DNA from: Acinetobacter seifertii
GTDB taxonomy: Bacteria; Pseudomonadota; Gammaproteobacteria; Pseudomonadales; Moraxellaceae
DNA: 64,000 nucleotides
Assembly (NCBI RefSeq): GCF_000368065.1
Contig: NZ_KB851200.1
Span: 985,204-1,049,203 of the forward strand
Reading direction: 5' to 3'
Below, piece after piece: positions 41,220 through 48,542 of this stretch. Made by a program: the position numbers and the translations under genes. Positions within the stretch are counted from its first letter, which is position 1, and every line of letters starts with the position of its first letter. A model generated the notes under the pieces. It saw nothing but the letters and a program-made list of their open reading frames with translations. It searched no databases and was not told the DNA's origin.

Positions 41220-43649
41220 ATGTCTGAGTCAGATTCTAAGTTTCATATCTTATTCAAAATATGGTGTTTTATATTAGGTCTAGTTTTATTAGCTACCGGT
41301 GTTTTTTACATTGTAGGTGGTGGGAAGCTAGTATCTCTTGGTGGTTCTTGGTATTTCTTTATTTCAGGATTATTTATAACGGTTTCAGCAATTAGCATTT
41401 TCCGTAAAAAAGCACTGGGTGTTTGGATTTTTGCTGCTGTTTTTGTTGGTACGGTAATCTGGTCATTTGTTGATGCCGGCTGGGAGTTTTGGCCGTTATT
41501 CTCACGCTTAATGTTTCCTGCTGGTCTTTTTGCTGCGTTACTGTTTACCTTACCTTCAATTCGACGTTATCAATTCCAAAATGGATCGGCAGCTCCAGCG
41601 TATGGTGTTGCTGGTCTAGTTGTTGTAGGCATGTTGATTGCGCTCTATCAAATGTTCCAGCCGCACCCAACGGTAGCAAGTTCAGGTGAAAAGCTACCTT
41701 TAGTACCAGTTGATCCAGCTAAAAAACAGGTGAATTGGGAAAATTATGGAAATGATACGGGTGGTAGCCGTTTTGTTGCCCTCGATCAAATTAACCGAGA
41801 CAACGTCCATAAGCTAAAAGAAGCATGGCGCTTTAGAACAGGTGATTTTACAACGGGTAGTGGTAATGGTGCTGAAGACCAAATGACACCACTACAGATT
41901 GGTAATAAAGTCTTTTTATGTACACCACATAACAATATTTTTGCAATCGATGCTGATTCGGGCAAGCAACTCTGGAAAGCTGAAGTAAACTCTAAAGCCG
42001 ATGCATGGGAACGTTGCCGTGGTGTTGCATACTTTGATTCGACTAAACCACTTGTTCAACCAACTTTGGCTGGTGCGAATGCAGTAACTACGGTTGCGAC
42101 CAATACAGCTTGTCCACGCCGTATATATACCAATACTCCAGATGCTCGTTTAATTGCAGTGAATGCAGATACTGGTGAGCGTTGTGCAGACTTTGGTGTG
42201 AACGGAACAGTTAATCTACTCGAAGGCTTAGGCGATGGAACAAAAGCTCCACGTTTTGAAGTCACTTCTGCACCAACGATTGCAGGTACAACCATTGTGG
42301 TGGGTAGCCGTATTGCTGATAACGTAGCAGCGGATATGCCGGGTGGTGTTATTCGTGGTTATGATGTGATTACAGGTAAACTCCGCTGGGCATTTGACCC
42401 TCGTAATCCTGATCCTAATCATGTTCTAAAACCAGGTGAAACGTATAAACGTAGCTCGGCAAACTCTTGGGCTGCTATGTCTTATGACCCGCAAATGAAT
42501 ACAGTTTTCTTACCTATGGGTAGTTCATCTGTTGATATTTGGGGGGGTAACCGTAATCCATTAGACCATAAATACAACACTTCAGTTTTAGCACTTGATG
42601 CAACAACTGGTAAAGAGAAGTGGGTATATCAAACTGTTCATAATGACTTATGGGACTTTGACTTACCAATGCAACCGAGTCTAGTCGACTTCCCATTAAA
42701 AGATGGTACGACGAAACCAGCTGTTGTGATTGGAACCAAATCTGGACAATTCTTTGTTCTTGACCGAGTTACAGGCAAACCACTGACTAAAGTGATTGAG
42801 CAGCCTGTTAAAGCTGCAAATATTCCGGGTGAACAATATAGTTTAACCCAACCTCGTTCTGTTGAAATGCCTCAAATTGGCAATCAGACTTTGACTGAGT
42901 CAGATATGTGGGGCGCAACGCCGTTTGACCAACTTATGTGTCGTATTAACTTTAAGTCAATGCGTTACGAAGGTCTATTCACTGCACCGGGTACTGATAT
43001 TTCATTAAGTTTCCCAGGTTCTTTAGGTGGTATGAACTGGGGTAGTATTGCTTTCGATCCAACACATCGTTACATGTTTGTAAACGATATGCGTCTTGGT
43101 TTGTGGGTTCAACTTCTTAAACAAACCCCTGAAGATATTAAGATTCAGGCGAGTGGCGGTGAAAAAGTAAATACAGGTATGGGCGCGGTACCAATGAAAG
43201 GTACACCATATAAAGTGAATAAAAACCGCTTTATGTCTGCTTTAAGTATTCCTTGTCAAAAACCACCATTTGGTACCATGACGGCAATTGACATGAAAAC
43301 TCGTCAAGTTGCATGGCAAGTACCATTGGGTACAGTTGAAGACACGGGACCTATGGGGATTAAGATGGGCTTGAAAGCACCAATTGGAATGCCGACTATT
43401 GGTGGCCCAATGGCAACTCAGGGTGGTTTAGTATTCTTTGCTGCAACTCAAGATTACTATTTACGTGCTTTTGATTCTTCTACAGGTAAAGAACTTTGGA
43501 AGTCACGTATGCCTGTTGGTAGCCAAGGAACACCTATCAGCTATGTTTCGCCTAAAACAGGTAAACAGTATGTGGTTGTTTCTGCGGGAGGAGCACGTCA
43601 GTCTCCTGACCACGGTGATTATGTAATCGCATATAGCTTAGAGAAGTGA
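41220..43649 (+). CDS. quiA: Membrane PQQ-dependent quinate/shikimate dehydrogenase
   Basis: Oxidises quinate and shikimate at the periplasmic face, passing electrons to ubiquinone. 809 residues from the ATG at 41220, the same length I recall for A. baylyi QuiA; an upstream ATG at 41178 adds 14 non-conserved residues and lacks the GGAG/AGGA sites seen just before 41220. The N-terminal ~130 residues hold about five membrane helices, followed by the eight-bladed PQQ propeller with tryptophan-docking motifs (DADSGKQLWKAEV, DATTGKEKWVYQ, DSSTGKELWKSRMP). Last gene of the supra-operon; terminator at 43656. It needs PQQ, whose synthesis genes are not in this window. Confidence 0.95.
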   Translation: MSESDSKFHILFKIWCFILGLVLLATGVFYIVGGGKLVSLGGSWYFFISGLFITVSAISIFRKKALGVWIFAAVFVGTVIWSFVDAGWEFWPLFSRLMFPAGLFAALLFTLPSIRRYQFQNGSAAPAYGVAGLVVVGMLIALYQMFQPHPTVASSGEKLPLVPVDPAKKQVNWENYGNDTGGSRFVALDQINRDNVHKLKEAWRFRTGDFTTGSGNGAEDQMTPLQIGNKVFLCTPHNNIFAIDADSGKQLWKAEVNSKADAWERCRGVAYFDSTKPLVQPTLAGANAVTTVATNTACPRRIYTNTPDARLIAVNADTGERCADFGVNGTVNLLEGLGDGTKAPRFEVTSAPTIAGTTIVVGSRIADNVAADMPGGVIRGYDVITGKLRWAFDPRNPDPNHVLKPGETYKRSSANSWAAMSYDPQMNTVFLPMGSSSVDIWGGNRNPLDHKYNTSVLALDATTGKEKWVYQTVHNDLWDFDLPMQPSLVDFPLKDGTTKPAVVIGTKSGQFFVLDRVTGKPLTKVIEQPVKAANIPGEQYSLTQPRSVEMPQIGNQTLTESDMWGATPFDQLMCRINFKSMRYEGLFTAPGTDISLSFPGSLGGMNWGSIAFDPTHRYMFVNDMRLGLWVQLLKQTPEDIKIQASGGEKVNTGMGAVPMKGTPYKVNKNRFMSALSIPCQKPPFGTMTAIDMKTRQVAWQVPLGTVEDTGPMGIKMGLKAPIGMPTIGGPMATQGGLVFFAATQDYYLRAFDSSTGKELWKSRMPVGSQGTPISYVSPKTGKQYVVVSAGGARQSPDHGDYVIAYSLEK

Positions 43650-43655
43650 TTAAAG

Positions 43656-43692
43656 AGGGCAAAAGGATAAATTTTCTTTTGCCCTTATTTTT
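43656..43692 (+). terminator. Terminator of the pca-qui supra-operon
   Basis: AGGGCAAAAG pairs with CTTTTGCCCT around a 10-nt loop, followed by a T-rich tract. It begins 6 bp after the quiA stop. The next ~300 bases to about 43990 are A/T-rich and I see no gene in them. Confidence 0.88.
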
Positions 43693-44015
43693 TTATATCT
43701 TTTTTATATTAAGGTATTTATGGAAATTCTATATTTTTAGTTAGATAGCTTTACCAAATAGTAAAAAAGTGCTTGAAGTTATTACTAAACTTAGAAAATT
43801 CTTATAAACGATTCGACACGAACACTAGTCATAGCCTAACTATTAAGCAATTTTTTATAATGTTTTAACTATAAATAAACTTTAAAAATTTATTAAGTTT
43901 TGTTTAACTTAAGATCGTGAATTTTAATTAAAAATAAACATTATTCAGTTTTTAATCATCAAAAACCAGTTTTTTTTGTTGGAAAAACGAGCGTAAATAT
44001 ATATTTATATTATAT

Positions 44016-44044
44016 TTATATAATTTATTGCATTACGCTAGAAT
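44016..44044 (+). promoter_or_regulatory. Promoter candidate of the intergenic small RNA
   Basis: TAGAAT (44039-44044) as -10, with a weak -35 (TTATAT, 44016-44021) at 17 bp. The preceding 44000-44027 stretch is almost pure A/T and could act as an UP element. Predicted start near 44051. Confidence 0.45.
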
Positions 44045-44050
44045 GGTTGG

Positions 44051-44139
44051 CGCAGGTTATTACTACCCAGTAATAATTTGTATTTCAGGAATTTAAGCTT
44101 TAATTGGCTTAAGGCTCATCGAAAGATGGGCCTTTTTTT
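44051..44139 (+). ncRNA. Candidate intergenic small RNA (about 90 nt)
   Basis: The 629-bp quiA-DUF6438 gap contains an unaccounted transcription unit. Three consecutive hairpins are visible: TTATTACT/AGTAATAA with loop ACCC (44057-44076), TTAAGC/GCTTAA (44093-44112), and an intrinsic terminator AAGGCTCATC/GATGGGCCTT with a GAAA tetraloop and seven T (44111-44139). The second and third share two bases and may compete. A -10 box TAGAAT lies just upstream. There is no credible ORF. The single-stranded stretch TTTGTATTTCAGGAAT (44077-44092) between hairpins is where antisense pairing to a target could occur. I cannot name a known family. Confidence 0.65.
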
Positions 44140-44174
44140 ATGTGCATTCTATCCTAATTTTATAAAAATCTGAA

Positions 44175-44185
44175 AATAGCCTAAG
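44175..44185 (+). repeat. AATAGCCTAAG intergenic word, copy 3
   Basis: Exact copy between the candidate sRNA and the DUF6438 gene, plus orientation, flanked by A-runs as in the other copies. The second copy is at 29168-29178. Confidence 0.6.
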
Positions 44186-44278
44186 CATTACTAAATAAAG
44201 AGACGAAAAATGAGTCTTTAATGACAATTTAGATATGATTTGTTAGATTAAAGCCACTTGATAATAATAGGTGATGTA

Positions 44279-44746
44279 ATGAGATTTTTAGTTCTTGCAA
44301 CTTTATCTGGTTTAGCTTTAATGGGTTGTGCTTCTGTTCAGCAAGCACCTAATACACAAGAAACAATTCGTTATGCTTCTAGTCCATGTTTTGGTGCATG
44401 TCCAATATACTCTGTAGAAGTAACACCTACTGGTTTAATTCGATTTGAAGGTAAACAATATACAAAAACACTTGGTGTTAAAGAAATCCAAGGTAGCGTA
44501 AAAGATTATCAAAAACTTGCCAGTGAATTAAAAACTTATCGTCCTCAAACAGGAACTCAATCAAAAACTGCGGGTTGCCAGCAAACTGCAACTGACATGT
44601 CTAGCTATTACATTACTTGGATTAAACCTAATGGCACAGAAACAAAATTAAGCCATTACACAGGTTGTATTTCTCCAGCAAACAACAGACTAAATAAAGT
44701 TATGGAAAAGTTACCTGAACAATTAGGCATCAAAGATTTAATCTAA
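44279..44746 (+). CDS. DUF6438-like lipoprotein
   Basis: 155 residues with a lipobox signal (MRFLVLATLSGLALMGC) and a compact domain starting YASSPCFGACPIYSVEVTPTG, the hallmark of DUF6438 proteins. Four further Cys/His-rich points (AGCQQT, SHYTGC) suggest disulfides in the periplasm. The function is unknown. The ATG at 44279 is chosen because AGGTGA lies 5 nt upstream; an ATG at 44258 adds MIIIGDV in front of the basic signal start. Monocistronic, ended by a good terminator. Confidence 0.82.
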   Translation: MRFLVLATLSGLALMGCASVQQAPNTQETIRYASSPCFGACPIYSVEVTPTGLIRFEGKQYTKTLGVKEIQGSVKDYQKLASELKTYRPQTGTQSKTAGCQQTATDMSSYYITWIKPNGTETKLSHYTGCISPANNRLNKVMEKLPEQLGIKDLI

Positions 44747-44750
44747 CGAT

Positions 44751-44776
44751 AAAAGCCCCATAATTTGGGGCTTTTT
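44751..44776 (+). terminator. Terminator after the DUF6438 gene
   Basis: AAAAGCCCCA pairs perfectly with TGGGGCTTTT around TAATT, with further T. It starts 4 bp after the stop codon. Confidence 0.92.
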
Positions 44777-44837
44777 CTTGTTAAGAATATTTATAGACTT
44801 AAGAGTTTTATTTTAAGTATTTCTAAATAAATAAGCG

Positions 44838-44853
44838 TATAATACATATTATA
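44838..44853. promoter_or_regulatory. Palindrome over the -10 of the persulfide operon
   Basis: TATAATACATATTATA is a perfect 16-bp inverted repeat (TATAATA-CA-TATTATA); its first six bases are a consensus -10. It lies 27 bp before the first permease gene. In other bacteria such operons are repressed by sulfide-sensing ArsR regulators (BigR/SqrR) at A/T-rich palindromes; no such regulator gene is adjacent here. Confidence 0.5.
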
Positions 44854-44879
44854 AAAACATATATTGTTTGGGTAAGTAC

Positions 44880-45293
44880 ATGTCAAATATTGTTTATGCC
44901 TTCTTAGGTAGTTTGCTACTGGGCATTGCAACAGTCGGTTATTTATATATAAACGGTCGCATCGCTGGAATTAGTGGTTTGCTTGCTCAAATCATTAATC
45001 CGTCTAAAGATATCTTTAAAGGCTCTGCATTTTGGTTTATTGCTGGATTAATTATTACACCCTTTATTTATGGCTATTTTTTTCAACCCGAAATTGAAAT
45101 TAAAGCGAATATGTTTGCTCTTATTTTAGCAGGCTTATTGGTTGGTTTTGGTACTCGGCTTGGATCAGGTTGTACAAGTGGTCATGGTATTTGTGGGATG
45201 AGCAGATTGTCAAAACGCTCCATGATAGCAACAGCAGTTTTTATGTTCGCTGGCATGTTAACTGTTTATATCGTTCGTCATGTTTTGGGGTAA
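44880..45293 (+). CDS. YeeE/YedE-family sulfur transport half-protein 1
   Basis: 137 residues with four hydrophobic helices. The signature GFGTRLGSGCTSGHGICGMSRLS (split: GFGTRLGSGC and TSGHGICGMSRLS) carries the conserved Cys residues of the YeeE/YedE (thiosulfate/sulfur compound) transporters. Together with the next gene it makes the equivalent of one full-length YeeE. The ATG at 44880 is used; the TTG at 44868 is an unlikely start. It overlaps the region of the next gene closely (5 bp apart using the start at 45298). The context with a persulfide dioxygenase-like gene suggests handling of sulfide or thiosulfate-type sulfur. Confidence 0.88.
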   Translation: MSNIVYAFLGSLLLGIATVGYLYINGRIAGISGLLAQIINPSKDIFKGSAFWFIAGLIITPFIYGYFFQPEIEIKANMFALILAGLLVGFGTRLGSGCTSGHGICGMSRLSKRSMIATAVFMFAGMLTVYIVRHVLG

Positions 45294-45297
45294 TGTC

Positions 45298-45711
45298 ATG
45301 AAAAACATTTTTGCTTTTATATTTGGTAGTTTGTTTTCATTAGGCTTAATGATTTCGGGAATGTCGAATCCTGAAAAAGTATTAGGTTTTTTAGATATCT
45401 TTGGGCAGTGGGATATCAGCTTAATGTTTGTGATGTTAGGCGCAATTGCTGTGGCATTTATTCCATTTCAAAAGGCTATAAAAAGTCCTAAAACAATCTT
45501 TAATGAACAAATTCAATTACCAATGAATACACAGATTGACCAAAGGTTAATTGTTGGTGCTTTTATTTTCGGTATAGGCTGGGGAATAGCAGGCATATGT
45601 CCAGCGCCCGCTTTAACACTTATCGGATTAGGACATTTTGAAGCGCTTTATTTTATTGTGGCAATGTTATTAGGAATGTTTATTTACCGAGTTTTAAATA
45701 AAGGAAATTAA
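45298..45711 (+). CDS. YeeE/YedE-family sulfur transport half-protein 2 (DUF6691 type)
   Basis: 137 residues with about four helices. LMISGMSNPEKVLGFLDIFG and GWGIAGICPAPALTLIGLG identify the DUF6691 partner of the split YeeE/YedE pair; the conserved Cys is in GICPAPA. The ATG at 45298 gives a signal-like MKNIFAFIFGSLFSLG start; the ATG at 45280 would overlap the previous gene by 14 bp. It is 4 bp upstream of the MBL-fold gene. Confidence 0.87.
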   Translation: MKNIFAFIFGSLFSLGLMISGMSNPEKVLGFLDIFGQWDISLMFVMLGAIAVAFIPFQKAIKSPKTIFNEQIQLPMNTQIDQRLIVGAFIFGIGWGIAGICPAPALTLIGLGHFEALYFIVAMLLGMFIYRVLNKGN

Positions 45712-45715
45712 ACTT

Positions 45716-46582
45716 ATGCAACAACCTCTAGTAAAAGATTTTTTTGATGAAAACACCAATACTTTTAGCTATGTTGTTGCAGATTTAGCGACTCGTCAAT
45801 GCGCGATTATTGATAGTGTGCTTGACTACGACGCAGCTTCAGCAACTACAAAAACAACCAACGCTGATTTAATTATCGATTATGTTTTGGCTCAGAACTT
45901 TAAAGTACAATGGATTTTAGAAACCCATGTACATGCGGATCATATGACCGCGGCTCAATATTTAAAGTCTCAATTGGGTGGTACAATTGCGATTAGTCAA
46001 AAGATTTCAATTGTCCAAGAAACATTTTCTGCTATTTATAATTTTGATTTTAAGAAATTCAATGAAAATCAGCCTTTTGATTATTTATTTGAAGACCATG
46101 AACATTTTAAAATAGGAGAGTTAGATGCCTATAACATTCCTACACCTGGGCATACACCCGCTTGCTTAAGCTATGTGATGGGTGATGCTGTTTTTGTAGG
46201 TGATACTTTATTTATGCCTGATTATGGCTCAGCGAGATGCGATTTTCCTAAAGGAAGTGCGGCAGCACTTTATGATTCGGTACAAAAGCTTTATACACTT
46301 CCTGACAACATGCGCATGTTTTTATGCCATGACTATAAGCCAGAAGGCCGTAATGAATATGTCTGTCAAACAGATATTAGAACCCAAAAACAAAGCAATA
46401 TTCATTTAAACCAAAGAGTTTCCAAAGACTCATTCATAAAAATGCGTCAAGAGCGAGATGCTACTTTGGCAATGCCAAAATTAATTCTGCCTTCCATTCA
46501 AATTAATATAAACGGTGGAAACTTTCCGGAACCAGAATCAAATGGCATCCGTTATTTGAAACTACCTTTCAACTACTTCTAA
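45716..46582 (+). CDS. MBL-fold hydrolase, persulfide dioxygenase/Blh-like
   Basis: 288 residues. The metal-binding THVHADHMTAAQY (HxHxDH), PTPGHTPACLSYV, VFVGDTLFMPDYGSARCDFP and LCHDYKP motifs match the ETHE1/Blh branch of the metallo-beta-lactamase superfamily, which oxidises glutathione persulfide to sulfite. The C-terminal ~70 residues (LNQRVSKDSFIKMRQERDATLAMPKLILPSIQININ in part) are typical of the Blh type. Third gene of the operon; with the two YeeE/YedE halves it forms the sulfide/persulfide detoxification set known from other proteobacteria. A rhodanese domain is absent. Confidence 0.88.
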   Translation: MQQPLVKDFFDENTNTFSYVVADLATRQCAIIDSVLDYDAASATTKTTNADLIIDYVLAQNFKVQWILETHVHADHMTAAQYLKSQLGGTIAISQKISIVQETFSAIYNFDFKKFNENQPFDYLFEDHEHFKIGELDAYNIPTPGHTPACLSYVMGDAVFVGDTLFMPDYGSARCDFPKGSAAALYDSVQKLYTLPDNMRMFLCHDYKPEGRNEYVCQTDIRTQKQSNIHLNQRVSKDSFIKMRQERDATLAMPKLILPSIQININGGNFPEPESNGIRYLKLPFNYF

Positions 46583-46583
46583 A

Positions 46584-46672
46584 AATAGCCTAAGCAGTTA
46601 TTCTAAATCTTTTTTATCTATCCGAATAGCCTAAGCTAATTATAAAATTGACACCTTATAAAATAGCCTAAG
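46584..46672 (+). repeat. Three AATAGCCTAAG copies in tandem array
   Basis: The 96-bp gap between the MBL gene and the convergent IclR gene contains the exact word at 46584-46594, 46625-46635 and 46662-46672, all on the plus strand, with start-to-start distances of 41 and 37 bp. The rest of the gap is A/T-rich without a canonical terminator. Confidence 0.75.
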
Positions 46673-46678
46673 TAAGAT

Positions 46679-47491
46679 TTAAAGAACTTGTCTTAAATCC
46701 CGCGAAGTCTCTTGCAATAAAGGCAAAATGTGTTGGATTAAATATTCTTCAGTTGTTTTCATAGTTGGAGAAACAATATTTAAAGCTGCAACCACTTTAA
46801 AGTCTTGTCCATAAATGGGTACGGCGAGCGCATGAACACCTAATTCGTGTTCTTCACGTGAATAACACCAATCTTGCTCTCGAATTTCTTTTAGTAACTC
46901 TAAAAATTTATCATTTTCGACATGCGTATATTTGGTTAGACGCTGAAGAGGATATTTTTGAAGCCAGTCCAATTGTTCTTGCTGGCTTAAATGTGCCAGT
47001 AAAATTTTACCCGCCGATGTCGCATGAGCAGGTAAGCGGTTACCCAAATGTAAACCATATGGATTTACACGGTCGGTTTGTTGGTGGGCAGCACTACGGG
47101 CAATGGTAATGGCCTCATAACCATCAAGCACCATCACTGAATAAATGAGAGAAGTTTGGTTAGTTAACAGATTTAATAAAGGCTGAGACACTTTTGGAAG
47201 TTGAGCTGCACCTAAATAAGCTCCTGAAAATTTAAGAACTTTCGGAGTTAAATAGTAATAGTGGCCATCTGACTCAAGATAACCTAAATATTCTAATGTT
47301 AATAAGTGTCGTCTTGCTGCCGCTCGGGTGAGTCCGGTTTTTTCAGCTGCCATAGAAATGTTTAAACGATGTTGATTACTGCTAAAGCTATCTAAAATCG
47401 CCATGCCTTTACCGATGCCAGCAATGTAATCTTCATGACGAATCGTTTTTTTGTTGTCCTGATTCTGGATTATCCGTTCATCTTTACTCAT
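46679..47491 (-). CDS. IclR-family regulator of the PobR/PcaU type
   Basis: 270 residues: an N-terminal winged helix (EDYIAGIGKGMAILDSF, then LTRAAARRHLLTLEYLGYL as recognition helix) and a C-terminal effector-binding domain (NRLPAHATSAGKILLAHL, SREEHELGVHALAVPIYG). These segments resemble PobR and PcaU of A. baylyi more than generic IclR proteins. The gene starts 3 kb beyond the pca-qui cluster, and the pcaI upstream region carries a PcaU-type operator but no regulator gene, so this is my best candidate for PcaU. A 4-hydroxybenzoate regulator or another aromatic sensor is the alternative. A near half-site lies just upstream of its start. Confidence 0.82.
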   Translation of the reverse strand: MSKDERIIQNQDNKKTIRHEDYIAGIGKGMAILDSFSSNQHRLNISMAAEKTGLTRAAARRHLLTLEYLGYLESDGHYYYLTPKVLKFSGAYLGAAQLPKVSQPLLNLLTNQTSLIYSVMVLDGYEAITIARSAAHQQTDRVNPYGLHLGNRLPAHATSAGKILLAHLSQQEQLDWLQKYPLQRLTKYTHVENDKFLELLKEIREQDWCYSREEHELGVHALAVPIYGQDFKVVAALNIVSPTMKTTEEYLIQHILPLLQETSRDLRQVL

Positions 47492-47501
47492 TACTGGTCC
47501 T

Positions 47502-47511
47502 TGTACGATAG
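47502..47511. promoter_or_regulatory. PcaU-like half-site upstream of the IclR gene
   Basis: TGTACGATAG matches 9 of 10 bases of TGTTCGATAG in the pcaI operator (29271-29280). It sits in the 42-bp gap before the IclR gene, 10 bp from its start codon, where binding would permit autoregulation. Confidence 0.4.
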
Positions 47512-47533
47512 AAGCTTAGTAGATCAATTTGCT

Positions 47534-48454
47534 TTACTGAAAAAGTTTACTAATTTCATGTCGCAAAAATTGATGTCTTAAATTATCCCTTAAATCTTCG
47601 TGCCAAAACATACCCATTTTAATATTGGTTATCTCAAAAGGCAGAGAATGTAAGCAAATTTCAGGACTATAAGATAAATGCTGCAAAATCATACGAGGCA
47701 TGGTCAATATTGCGTTGGCTTGAGCCGCCAGAACTTGTAACGCCGTTGAGTAGTTTTGACAGCGCATAAATACATTTCTTGAAATTTTCTGATGTTGGTT
47801 TAAATAAATATCTTCAAGCAAAGCACCCGTACGGCGTGACGAAACACCGATGTGTCGTCCATTAATATAACGAGATAAATCGACTTCTTTAAGTTGGCTG
47901 CAAATGACGAACTCATCTGTGACCAAATGATCAAAGGTAATTTTAGGAGATAAGTATTGTTCTAGGTCAATCACGAAATCGAGCTGCTGCGTCGCCAAGT
48001 CCGCCATAATATGTTTTCGATCGAGCTTCATACTGACAAACTGCAAATCTAAATTAAGATTTTGAAAATGTTGAGCAAGCCTTGGAAGAATAATAGGCTC
48101 AATTTCATCATGCACGGCGATTTTTAAGCTTTTTAAACTGGTTGGATCAAAGACATGTTTCTGCTGGCTAATATTTTGGATGGTTAAAAGTGCTTGTTTC
48201 ACAGTTGGATAAATCTGTTCTGCAAAAGGCGTTGCAGACATTTTATTACCTACACGTATAAATACATCATCTTCAAGTTGCTGACGTAAACGCTGCAAAG
48301 CATGACTTGCTGCTGACTGCGTAATATTGAGACTACTTGCCGCATTTGAAATACTTTTTTGCTCATAAATTGCGATAAATAGCGGATATAAATTGATATC
48401 AATTCGGTGAAAAAAGCTTAAGTCTAAACCGTGAAGGTTATGAATATTATTCAT
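47534..48454 (-). CDS. LysR-family transcriptional regulator
   Basis: 306 residues with the N-terminal HTH (LYPLFIAIYEQKSISNAASSLNITQSAASHALQRLR across the helix-turn-helix, quoted in part: SISNAASSLNITQSAASHAL) and a periplasmic-binding-like effector domain. Divergent from the acyl-CoA dehydrogenase operon, with a 17-bp palindrome in between, so most likely its activator. The inducer is unknown but would be a substrate or CoA intermediate of that operon. Confidence 0.88.
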   Translation of the reverse strand: MNNIHNLHGLDLSFFHRIDINLYPLFIAIYEQKSISNAASSLNITQSAASHALQRLRQQLEDDVFIRVGNKMSATPFAEQIYPTVKQALLTIQNISQQKHVFDPTSLKSLKIAVHDEIEPIILPRLAQHFQNLNLDLQFVSMKLDRKHIMADLATQQLDFVIDLEQYLSPKITFDHLVTDEFVICSQLKEVDLSRYINGRHIGVSSRRTGALLEDIYLNQHQKISRNVFMRCQNYSTALQVLAAQANAILTMPRMILQHLSYSPEICLHSLPFEITNIKMGMFWHEDLRDNLRHQFLRHEISKLFQ

Positions 48455-48466
48455 TTGATGTTATTT

Positions 48467-48483
48467 AATAAAATCATTTTATT
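48467..48483. promoter_or_regulatory. LysR operator candidate
   Basis: AATAAAATCATTTTATT, a perfect palindrome centred on one base, starts 12 bp upstream of the lysR start and lies 60 bp before the acyl-CoA dehydrogenase gene. It contains the T-N11-A spacing of LysR-type sites. Confidence 0.5.
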
Positions 48484-48542
48484 CATATTAAGTTTCAAGT
48501 TATGTTGATGTAAAGACCAAATAATGATGTAAAGGAAAAAGA

